Of a stretch of DNA of 8,692 nucleotides, positions 1-5,773 are shown in pieces. The notes below the pieces were generated by a model that saw nothing but the letters and a program-made list of their open reading frames with translations, was not told where the DNA came from and did not search any database. Within the stretch, counting starts at the first letter, position 1, and the number at the start of each line of letters is the position of its first letter. Position numbers and translations under genes: made by a program. Source of the stretch: Clostridiales bacterium (GTDB lineage: Bacteria > Bacillota > Clostridia > WRLR01). The stretch spans positions 1 through 8,692 of the forward strand of contig JAISFK010000365.1 in the NCBI GenBank assembly GCA_031263625.1, in the 5' to 3' direction.

Positions 1-1095
1 CCTGCAGCGCGGCTTTGCCTGGGAGAAGTCAACCGCGAGCCGGTTGATGCTGAAAATGCCGCCGACGCCCTCCGCATACGCGCCCTCCGCGCCGTCGCCG
101 ACGTCGCCGACAATCGCGACGACGGGCGCGCCGGAGCCGGACGCCCTCGCGCGCCTGGCCACGCCGACGACCACCTTGCCGCGCAGGCTCTGCGCGTCGA
201 TCTTGCCCTCGCCCGTCAGGATCATGTCGGCGTCCTTTACCAGCTCGTCAAAGCGCACCGTGTCCAGCACGACCTCAATGCCCATCCGCAGCTCCGCGCC
301 AAAAAACGCCGCCATGCCCGCGCCCATGCCGCCTGCGGCCCCGGCGCCGGGCATCCGCGCCAGATCCTTGCCAAGGCTTGAGCGCAGGGCCGCGTCGAGG
401 TTCATCAGCCCGCCGTCCAGCAGGCGCACGGCGTCCGGCGACGCGCCTTTTTGGGGGCCGAACACGCAGGCGGCGCCCTCCGGGCCGTGCAGCGGGTTGT
501 CTATGTCGCACATCGCGACAATCTCCGCGCCCCGCAGGGCCGCGTCGAGGCCGGATGCGTCTATTTCGGCGATGTCGGCCAGCGTGCCGCCCGTCGGCAC
601 GAACTGCCTCCCGCCCCTGTCCAGAAACCGCATGCCCGCCGCGGCCGCCGCGCCGCAGCCGCCGTCGTTCGTGGCGCTCCCGCCCAGCCCGACGACGATC
701 TTTTTCGCGCCCCCCCGTGCCGCCTCCAGAATGAGCTGGCCCACGCCGAACGTCGTCGCCGCGAGCGGATCCAGCCTGCCCTCGGCCAGGGGCAGCCCCG
801 CGCACGCCGCCATTTCGACGACCGCCGTTTCGCCGTCGCCGAGCAGGCCGTAAAACGCGGGCACGTCCTCAAAAAACGGGCCCTTCACCCTCGCCGGGAC
901 CTTTTTGCCGGGCAGCGCGCGCAGGAAGGCGTCCACGCTGCCCTCGCCGCCGTCGGCCACCGGTATCTGCCTGATCTGCGCCTCCGGGAAGCTCTCGCGG
1001 ATCGCGTCGGCCAGAATCCCGCAAATCTCGGCGGAGCTCATCGTGCCCTTGAAAGAATCCGGTATCAGCACAAACCGTTCCAATGCCCTGAACAT
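1..1095 (-). CDS. glxK: Glycerate kinase (GlxK/GarK family), C-terminus cut by window edge
   Basis: Phosphorylates D-glycerate with ATP, feeding glyoxylate, serine or sugar-acid carbon into glycolysis; cytoplasmic. The minus-strand frame is open for 365 codons from ATG at 1095 to the window edge with no stop. Visible family motifs, in order, are DSFKGT (residues 13-18), DGGEGS (48-53), GLGGSATNDGG (136-146), CDIDNPLHGPEG (196-207), GAGAAGGMG (250-258) and ILTGEGKID (292-300). Family members are about 370-385 aa, so only the last 10-20 residues should be missing. The start is supported by AGGGGAG six bases upstream of the ATG. It lies 43 nt downstream of the URO-D-like gene on the same strand, so co-transcription is likely. 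Whether the glycerate is the 2- or 3-phosphorylated product cannot be told from sequence. Identification is firm; the gene symbol is by family only. Confidence 0.95.
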   Translation of the reverse strand, partial: MFRALERFVLIPDSFKGTMSSAEICGILADAIRESFPEAQIRQIPVADGGEGSVDAFLRALPGKKVPARVKGPFFEDVPAFYGLLGDGETAVVEMAACAGLPLAEGRLDPLAATTFGVGQLILEAARGGAKKIVVGLGGSATNDGGCGAAAAAGMRFLDRGGRQFVPTGGTLADIAEIDASGLDAALRGAEIVAMCDIDNPLHGPEGAACVFGPQKGASPDAVRLLDGGLMNLDAALRSSLGKDLARMPGAGAAGGMGAGMAAFFGAELRMGIEVVLDTVRFDELVKDADMILTGEGKIDAQSLRGKVVVGVARRARASGSGAPVVAIVGDVGDGAEGAYAEGVGGIFSINRLAVDFSQAKPRCR

Positions 1096-1138
1096 ATCGC
1101 TCTCCCCTGATTATGATGCCAGCGCTTATTGGCGCTTA

Positions 1139-2506
1139 TTAGTAATAGCTGTCGATCGTCCTCATAACCGTGTCCGTCCAGTCTATGATGTTCTGCGGCC
1201 TGTAGCCGGCCGTGCTTATGTCCTTGAGGACAAATTCATACGGGCAGCCGTTTTTCATGCACGCCTCTATGGTTTCGGCCGTTTCGCGCCTCACGGCCTC
1301 CGCGTCGAACGCGCCGGCGACCATCGCGGGGTTCGGCTTGCGGGCGAACACGTAGCCGCCGCCGATCCGCTCCGCCGCCGACGCCACGTCCGCCCACGGG
1401 CTGACGCCGATCTTGCGCATGTTCGGGATTTTCTTCAGATACGGGATGTCCAGGTGCAGCGGCTCGCAGCAGCCATAGTATGACAGGGCGCACCTGTCCA
1501 TGATACGGCGCATGTATTGCAGGTCGAACTCGTCGCGCTGCGCGGGCGAAACGGTCGCGAGTATCTGCGCCATGCCTCGGAACCACACGTCCTTGAGCCG
1601 CACCTTCCCGCCGTCGTAGTCCTTCGCCGGCAGCTCGTCGGTGTACGGCGGCGTGCAGTGCAGGCTCTGGCAGCGAAAATCCAGAAGCCCCTCGGCCTCC
1701 ATCTGCTCGAGGCGCGACAGCCCGATCTTCGTAAACTTCTCCATCGTCCTGTGGATGAACTCAGGCCGCTCCGCGATGTCGATCAGGCAGTTCTCCACGC
1801 CGCGCAGCGTGCTGATCTGGTCCCACGGCGCGTAGTATATGCCGTGGCCCCGCAGCCTGACCGGCATTGCGCCGTTCAGCGCGTCGGCGGCGATCTCGAG
1901 GTTCAGCTCGTCCCGATCGCGGCGCGCCGCGATGCGCGGCGGCTGCAGCGCCTCAAGCTTCTCGTCCGTGTCCAGCTGATCCTCGTAGCGGTGCGAAACG
2001 ATGTTGTTCCGGGCGTCAGTGGCGACCGTCTGCTCCACGATGCCAGGGACGCCGGCGGACTCGTCGTATGACTTGGGCACGTAGAAGGCGTCCTCCACGA
2101 CCATGTCGGCCTGAAAATACTTCCAGCGGAACAGGATCCTGCGGAAATGCCGCTCCATCTCCCTGCCCCGCTCTGTCTCGCAGCGCTCGGCCAGCTGGCC
2201 GTCGATGTCCATCTCGTGCCACGGGAGCTCGTCCAGCCACACGGGCGGGCGCACGGGCTTGAGGCCGTGCATGTCCCTTATGCGGCGCTCCCGCTTCCTG
2301 TTGGCCGGGTGCGCGGCGAGCTCGGCGCAGGCTTTCGCCAGCTCGCGCAGCAGCTCCCTGTCCCCGCGCGTTATGGCGTCTTGCGCGGGGGCGGGCGCCG
2401 TTTCGCGGGCCGCCTGCGTGGGGGCGCCCCGCCCTTCGGATGCCGCCTGCCCGCTGCCAACGTCCCGCCCCTCGGATGCCGCGCCCTGCCGGTTCTCCAT
2501 GGCCAT
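1139..2506 (-). CDS. URO-D superfamily protein (uroporphyrinogen decarboxylase / corrinoid methyltransferase-like)
   Basis: About 455 aa, resembling the clostridial group annotated as uroporphyrinogen-III decarboxylase-like, which is related to the zinc-dependent methyltransferases MtaA/MtbA rather than to true heme-pathway HemE. Features counted from ATG 2512: the segment SLHCTPPYTDEL (283-294) and YYGCCEPLHLDIPYLKKIPN (345-364), followed by ISVSPWAD-like sequence (368-375) and YVFARKPNPA (387-396). His285/Cys286 and Cys348/Cys349 are candidate metal ligands, by analogy only. Three in-frame ATGs (2512, 2506, 2500) lie close together. AGGAGG at 2516-2521 is only 3 nt from the first but 9 nt from the second, so 2506 is preferred. 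The first 50 residues are an Ala/Gly/Glu-rich extension containing AASEGR twice, 36 bp apart. Substrate is unknown. No corrinoid protein or methyltransferase partner is seen nearby. Confidence 0.8.
   Translation of the reverse strand: MAMENRQGAASEGRDVGSGQAASEGRGAPTQAARETAPAPAQDAITRGDRELLRELAKACAELAAHPANRKRERRIRDMHGLKPVRPPVWLDELPWHEMDIDGQLAERCETERGREMERHFRRILFRWKYFQADMVVEDAFYVPKSYDESAGVPGIVEQTVATDARNNIVSHRYEDQLDTDEKLEALQPPRIAARRDRDELNLEIAADALNGAMPVRLRGHGIYYAPWDQISTLRGVENCLIDIAERPEFIHRTMEKFTKIGLSRLEQMEAEGLLDFRCQSLHCTPPYTDELPAKDYDGGKVRLKDVWFRGMAQILATVSPAQRDEFDLQYMRRIMDRCALSYYGCCEPLHLDIPYLKKIPNMRKIGVSPWADVASAAERIGGGYVFARKPNPAMVAGAFDAEAVRRETAETIEACMKNGCPYEFVLKDISTAGYRPQNIIDWTDTVMRTIDSYY
2427..2482. 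repeat. Two-copy direct repeat in the 5' end of the URO-D-like gene
   Basis: TCGGATGCCGC occurs at 2436-2446 and again at 2472-2482, each preceded by a near-identical CCCGCCC(T/C) segment. The copies are 36 bp apart, so the reading frame is kept and both encode AASEGR. It lies in a non-conserved N-terminal extension. Confidence 0.75.
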
Positions 2507-2532
2507 GGCCATTCGCCTCCTATTTTGTATTT

Positions 2533-2593
2533 ATACTCGTGTTCGATTGGAAATTCCGGCCGCAATTTGCGGTCGGACAGAGGAAACGAGTAT
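2533..2593 (-). promoter_or_regulatory. Structured 5' leader upstream of the URO-D-like gene
   Basis: The 165 bases between the SRAP stop and the URO-D-like start contain no credible gene and are more A+T-rich than their flanks. ACGAGTAT (2586-2593) and ATACTCGT (2533-2540) form a perfect 8-bp inverted repeat. Enclosed are CCGCAA-T-TTGCGG (2560-2572), which extends on the minus strand to a stem with CCG/CGG outside one A/C mismatch, and the palindrome GGAAATTCC (2549-2557). In the minus-strand RNA this gives a closing stem with an internal hairpin, ending 11 nt before the AGGAGG ribosome-binding site. The unpaired CCTC near the 5' side could alternatively pair with the Shine-Dalgarno. It does not match a riboswitch class I recognise. 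The palindromes could instead be protein operators. Confidence 0.45.
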
Positions 2594-2671
2594 TGCTGAC
2601 TCGCGATTGTGGAAAATCCAAAATGCTCGTCAGTATAGCGCCGCAACGGCATGGCCGCGGCGCGGCGGCGG

Positions 2672-3451
2672 CTACTGCCTCTCCAGCGACAGCTCCGGCC
2701 CCGCCCGGCGCAGCAGGCGCTCCATGCCCGCCCTGTCCGAGAGCCACAGCTCCAGCTCCTCGCCCGACAGCAGCACGGGCATGCGGTCGTGTATCCCCGC
2801 GACCGACGGGCTGGCCGCCGTCGTCAGAATGACAAACGCCTCGCGCGCGGCGCCGGCGGCGTCGGCGAACCTGCCGAGCATGCCGGCCATGTACAGCACC
2901 CCGGCGCCCTCCCGGCGCAGCAGGTACTTGTCCGCCTTGCCCTTTTTGCCCTTGCCGCCGCCCCCGCCTCCGCCCAGGCGGTCCCATTCGTAAAAGCCGC
3001 TGGACGGCACGGCGCAACGGCTGTTCAGCAGCGGCGCGCGGAACATGGGCTTTTCGAGCGCCGTTTCCGCCCTCGCGTTTATGATGAGCCCGGCGCCCCC
3101 CCATCGCGGGAAGCCCCACTTTGCCAGGCGCGCCGCCGGCAAGCCGTTTTCCAGCGCCAGCACGGGCGCGGCGTCTGACGGGCATATTTCGCCTGTCTTG
3201 ACGGCGCCGGGGCCGTACCTCAGCGCGATCTCGCCAATAATCCCGCGCATCTCGCCCATTCTGCCCAACCGGCGCAGCCAGCGCGTCCCGCCAATCCCGC
3301 CCGGATCGCCGCCGCCCCCGTCGCCGCCGCCATTGCCCCCATCGCCGCTGTCTCCATTGTTGCCGCCGCTGTTGCCGCCGTCAATATTGATTATATCAAT
3401 CATATCGATATCAATATCGATATCACCGTCTATATAATAGCGCCCGCACAT
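2672..3451 (-). CDS. yedK: SRAP (YedK/HMCES-type) abasic-site DNA-protein crosslinking protein with low-complexity inserts
   Basis: SRAP proteins shield abasic sites in single-stranded DNA by forming a thiazolidine crosslink through Cys2, which becomes N-terminal after removal of Met1. The start ATG at 3451 gives MCGRYY, with AGGTGG eight bases upstream; an upstream in-frame GTG at 3463 would bury the cysteine and is rejected. The catalytic set is complete: Cys2, Asn125 in IINARAET, Glu155 in GFYEW and His221 in AGIHDRMPV. The protein is 259 aa, longer than the roughly 220 aa usual. The excess includes residues 9-55 (a GDIDIDID-type stretch, then a Gly/Asn/Asp-rich run) directly after the Cys2 segment, and a run of seven glycines plus Lys/Gly (160-172) after GFYEWDR. 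It follows the Gfo/Idh gene by 34 nt. The family call is firm; the symbol is by homology. Confidence 0.92.
   Translation of the reverse strand: MCGRYYIDGDIDIDIDMIDIINIDGGNSGGNNGDSGDGGNGGGDGGGGDPGGIGGTRWLRRLGRMGEMRGIIGEIALRYGPGAVKTGEICPSDAAPVLALENGLPAARLAKWGFPRWGGAGLIINARAETALEKPMFRAPLLNSRCAVPSSGFYEWDRLGGGGGGGKGKKGKADKYLLRREGAGVLYMAGMLGRFADAAGAAREAFVILTTAASPSVAGIHDRMPVLLSGEELELWLSDRAGMERLLRRAGPELSLERQ
3294..3425. repeat. Low-complexity tract within the SRAP gene
   Basis: Two adjoining simple-sequence blocks. Bases 3381-3425 are A+T-rich and built from GATATC/GATATT-like hexamers containing overlapping palindromes (TCAATATTGA, ATATCGATAT). On the coding strand they encode alternating Asp and Ile. 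Bases about 3294-3380 are GCC/GTT/CAT-type triplets encoding Gly, Asn, Asp and Ser. The A+T-rich block stands out sharply in an otherwise very G+C-rich gene and lies within 30-70 nt of the start codon, so it could also form mRNA structure. Confidence 0.8.
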
Positions 3452-3473
3452 CCGCGTCACCACCTATTTATTA

Positions 3474-3497
3474 CTAATAAGTCCCCTAGTAAGTCCC
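3474..3497. repeat. 12-bp tandem duplication spanning the Gfo/Idh stop codon
   Basis: CTAATAAGTCCC (3474-3485) and CTAGTAAGTCCC (3486-3497) are adjacent copies differing at one base. On the minus strand they read as the last codons Gly-Thr-Tyr-stop followed in frame by a second Gly-Thr-Tyr-stop. It appears to be a recent short duplication. Confidence 0.8.
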
Positions 3498-4682
3498 CTC
3501 CGTGTCGAACGTGGCCTCGCTCACGCGATCCTTGTTGCGCGACGCCGCCCGCCTCTTGTTCAGCTCCGACAGGAACAGCTCCTCGTCGAACGGGATGTCC
3601 ACCGCCCGGTCGAGCCAGCTGGAGAGGTGCATCGCGTTCGACAGCGTGAGCCCGTTGATCCCCTCCGACCCGTCCGCCACGAGCGGCTCGCCGCGCAGGA
3701 TGTTTTCGGCGAACGCGTTCAGTATGCCGACATGCCCCTCGCCCTCGCCGTCTGCCCCGACGGCGCGCTCCCGCATCGGCGGCTTCGCGAAGCCGTTCGC
3801 CTCGGCCCTGCAAAACTCGCGCTCGCTGACCTCCAGCTCCCACAGCGCGAGCGAGCCGTTCTCGCTGACGATCTTGGCGCGCTCCAGCGTGATCTCGAAG
3901 CGGTTCGTCCCCGGAGCGTCCGCGGTCGAAGTGACGAAAACGCCAGTCGCGCCGTTCGGGTACTCAAAATACGCGGTCACGTCGTCCTCCACTTCGATGT
4001 CGTGCCACTTGCCGTTGTGGCAGAACGCGCGCATCTTGCTCGGCATCCCGCATATCCACTGCAGCAGGTCCAGATTGTGCGGGCACTGGTTCAGCAGGAC
4101 GCCGCCGCCCTCGCCGTTCCACGTCGCGCGCCACGCGCCGGAGTCGTAGTAGCTCTGGGTGCGATACCAGTCCGTGACGATCCAGTTGACGCGCTTGATC
4201 GCGCCAAAGCCGCCGCCCGCCGCCATCTCGCGCATCTTGCCGTAGACGGGGTTCGTGCGCTGGTTGAACATCATCCCGAACGCCAGCTCGGGGTGCGCTG
4301 CGGCGGCGGCGTTCATCTCCCGCACCTGCTTCGTGTAGACGCCGGCGGGCTTTTCGCACATCACGTGCAGGCCGGCGCCGAACGCCTTGATTGCGAGCGG
4401 CGGGTGCTGGTAGTGCGGAACGGCGATCAGAACCGCGTCGCACAGGCCGCTCTCGATCAGCTCGCCGCCGTCGCCCAGAATCCTCGCGGAGCCGGGCGCG
4501 GCCGAGCGCGCGGCGTCCCGCCGGGCCGGGCTGACATCCGCGATCGCCGCGAGCTCGATATCCGGCGTCCGTCCCGCCAGGATGTTTTTCGCGTGGCCGG
4601 AGCCCATGTTGCCGTAGCCGATAATGCCAAGCCTGACTTTTTCCCTGCCCGTGCCTTTTTCACTGCCTGTGACTTTTTCCAT
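3486..4682 (-). CDS. Gfo/Idh/MocA family NAD(P)-dependent oxidoreductase
   Basis: Oxidoreductase of the glucose-fructose oxidoreductase / inositol dehydrogenase family, which oxidises or reduces sugar and polyol derivatives. Numbered from ATG 4694: Rossmann motif GIIGYGNMGSGH (23-34), CEKPAGV with the catalytic-type lysine 115 (113-119), and LLNQCPHNLDLLQW carrying His206 and Asp209 (200-213), the usual active-site pair. Total length of 398-402 aa is at the upper end of the family. ATG 4682 is preferred over ATG 4694: it begins MEKV, the AAAAGGG upstream touches ATG 4694 but is 12 nt from 4682, and families normally start just before the first beta strand. The first residues are three 6-residue repeats (RGMEKV, TGSEKG, TGREKV). 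Followed after 34 nt by the SRAP gene. The substrate cannot be told from sequence. Confidence 0.9.
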   Translation of the reverse strand: MEKVTGSEKGTGREKVRLGIIGYGNMGSGHAKNILAGRTPDIELAAIADVSPARRDAARSAAPGSARILGDGGELIESGLCDAVLIAVPHYQHPPLAIKAFGAGLHVMCEKPAGVYTKQVREMNAAAAAHPELAFGMMFNQRTNPVYGKMREMAAGGGFGAIKRVNWIVTDWYRTQSYYDSGAWRATWNGEGGGVLLNQCPHNLDLLQWICGMPSKMRAFCHNGKWHDIEVEDDVTAYFEYPNGATGVFVTSTADAPGTNRFEITLERAKIVSENGSLALWELEVSEREFCRAEANGFAKPPMRERAVGADGEGEGHVGILNAFAENILRGEPLVADGSEGINGLTLSNAMHLSSWLDRAVDIPFDEELFLSELNKRRAASRNKDRVSEATFDTEGTY

Positions 4683-4688
4683 GCCTCT
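4635..4688. repeat. Three tandem 18-bp units at the 5' end of the Gfo/Idh gene
   Basis: Units are 4635-4652, 4653-4670 and 4671-4688. On the coding strand each has the form (A)xxGGCAxxGAAAAAGxC and encodes RGMEKV, TGSEKG and TGREKV. The outer copies suggest an ancestral MEKV-RLGIIG start, expanded by two units between start codon and Rossmann strand. Confidence 0.88.
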
Positions 4689-4694
4689 GACCAT

Positions 4695-4954
4695 CCCTTT
4701 TCAAAGTTTTTGCGCAAAACATGCAACCCTGCCAACCGCCCTTGCGCCGTCGGGCCCAGCGTTCCAACCTGCTCAGCAACTCCGCCAGCTGATCATGCGC
4801 CGTCAGCCCTGTGCCTCCAGCCATTGCGCTGCCAGCGGCCCAGCACCCTCGCCAGCGCCCCGGCCAGCTCAGCAAATCTCGCGCCGCGGGCGTTTGCGCG
4901 CGCCCGCCTGCGCCCTCGCGCCGCCAGCCCCCTGCACCAGCCGCCCTTGCGCCG
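4695..4954. repeat. Gene-free spacer between dfrA and the Gfo/Idh gene with degenerate GC-rich repeats
   Basis: No credible gene is seen in these 260 bases; open frames here lack family resemblance. CCGCCCTTGCGCCGTC occurs perfectly at 4736-4751 and 4941-4956, the second copy running into the dfrA stop codon. The core GCGCCGTC recurs at 4797-4804 and a variant GCGCTGCC at 4826-4833. Fragments such as CAGCTCAGCAA and GCCAGC also recur. Spacing is irregular (53, 29 and 123 bp), so this is a decayed repeat spacer rather than a clean array. Confidence 0.6.
4708..4719. promoter_or_regulatory. 12-bp palindrome upstream of the Gfo/Idh gene
   Basis: TTTTGCGCAAAA is a perfect palindrome 25 bp before the preferred start (13 bp before the alternative). 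Its A+T-rich arms contrast with the G+C-rich spacer, and its position suits an operator. No convincing -35/-10 pair was found beside it, so the role is a guess. Confidence 0.35.
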
Positions 4955-5500
4955 TCAGCCCCGCGCCGCCGGCCACACGCCCGCGCCGGCGTCGCGGGGC
5001 ATCTCCTTCGCGTTCTTGTTCCTATAGACGAAAAAGCTGTAGCGCAGGCCGTTGTGGAGCCTGTCCTCCGAACGGCTCGCGACGGCCCAGCCGCTGTCGC
5101 TGTCAAGGTCGGGAAAGAACCGGTCCGCGCGCCCGTCCGCGCGCACTTTCGTCACAAGCGCCTCGCCGCAGTGCGCGAGCAGCTGGCTGTACACCGAGTG
5201 GCCTCCAATGACGAAGACGTCGTCGCTGTCGAACATCGCCAGCACGGCGCCCAGCCGCGCAATCGAGCTGCACGCCATCGCGCCCCCGATCCTGAGCGTT
5301 TCGTCCTTGCTCAGCACAATGTTGATCCGGCCCTTCAGCGGCTCGGAGCGCGGAAGCGAGTCGAGCGTGGCGCGGCCCATGACGAGAACCTTGCCCTGCG
5401 TGGCCCTCTTAAAAAAAGCCATGTCGTCGGGTATGGGGAACAGCAGCCTGTTGTCGCGCCCTATACCCCAGCGCTCATCGACGGAAACAATCAGCTTCAC
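4955..5500 (-). CDS. dfrA: Dihydrofolate reductase
   Basis: Reduces dihydrofolate to tetrahydrofolate with NADPH, regenerating the cofactor consumed by the thymidylate synthase encoded just upstream. From GTG 5500 the protein is 181 aa and starts MKLIVSVDERWGIG, the usual first strand and loop. Other landmarks: IPDDMAFFK (23-31) with Asp26 at the position of the catalytic acid, VLVMGRATLDSLP (38-50), RINIVLS (58-64) and VFVIGGHSVY (95-104). The start is GTG with GGGGTG nine bases upstream; an alternative GTG at 5512, behind GGGAG, would add four residues. The frame stays open further upstream into the ATGCAT array (ATG 5590), but that adds repeat-encoded sequence and is not believed. About 18 extra residues (after NKNAKE) form the C-terminus and run into a repeat. 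The enzyme identity is secure; the start is less so. Confidence 0.92.
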   Translation of the reverse strand: MKLIVSVDERWGIGRDNRLLFPIPDDMAFFKRATQGKVLVMGRATLDSLPRSEPLKGRINIVLSKDETLRIGGAMACSSIARLGAVLAMFDSDDVFVIGGHSVYSQLLAHCGEALVTKVRADGRADRFFPDLDSDSGWAVASRSEDRLHNGLRYSFFVYRNKNAKEMPRDAGAGVWPAARG

Positions 5501-5520
5501 GAATACGCGCACCCCGCTCC

Positions 5521-5750
5521 CATGCTTTTCCCATATCCCGCGCTTGCCCCCATGCTTGTTCCATGCCATGCATATCCCGCGCCTGCCCATGCATATCCCA
5601 CGCTTGGCCCCGCGCTTGCCTCATGCATATGCCATGCATATCCCATGTTTGCTCCATACATGTTCCATGCATATCACATGTTTGCTCCCACGCTTGCCCT
5701 ATGCATATCCCCTGCATAATCCCATGCATATCCCGCGCCTGCCCCGTGCT
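5521..5750. repeat. Degenerate array of about 11-bp units with phased ATGCAT palindromes
   Basis: The thyA-dfrA spacer is built of degenerate units resembling CATGCATATCC, CATGTTTGCTC and CACGCTTGCCC, mostly 11 bp long, with some 10- to 12-bp variants. ATGCAT occurs seven times, at 5568, 5589, 5623, 5634, 5667, 5701 and 5724. The spacings are 21, 34, 11, 33, 34 and 23, all close to multiples of 11. A 21-bp segment is repeated exactly at 5567-5587 and 5723-5743. On the minus strand the units read as MHG-containing peptides in several frames, as expected for an 11-bp unit that shifts frame each copy, so I do not regard it as coding. It does not have CRISPR organisation: there are no unique spacers. 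Function unknown. Confidence 0.85.
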
Positions 5751-5773
5751 TTTTGGCGCCACGCGCGGCCCCG

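Noticed and set aside
44..1110. Plus-strand open frames over the left end
   Set aside because: They are antisense to the glycerate kinase gene, whose motifs are unambiguous on the minus strand.
2371..2652. 93-codon minus-strand frame starting in the URO-D leader
   Set aside because: It lacks a ribosome-binding site and overlaps the URO-D-like gene out of frame with a low-complexity end.
3627..5027. 466-codon plus-strand open frame opposite the Gfo/Idh gene
   Set aside because: It is antisense to a gene with clear family motifs; long antisense frames are expected at this G+C and its translation has no recognisable domain.
5501..5590. N-terminal extension of dihydrofolate reductase from ATG 5590
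   Set aside because: The added residues come from the repeat array; DHFR normally starts two or three residues before its first strand, as from GTG 5500.
4811..5719. 302-codon plus-strand frame with HAYP-rich end
   Set aside because: It is antisense to dfrA and its repeated C-terminus is only a translation of the 11-bp DNA array.
5521..5750. CRISPR array
   Set aside because: The repeats are 11 bp, degenerate and contiguous, without unique spacers or cas genes.
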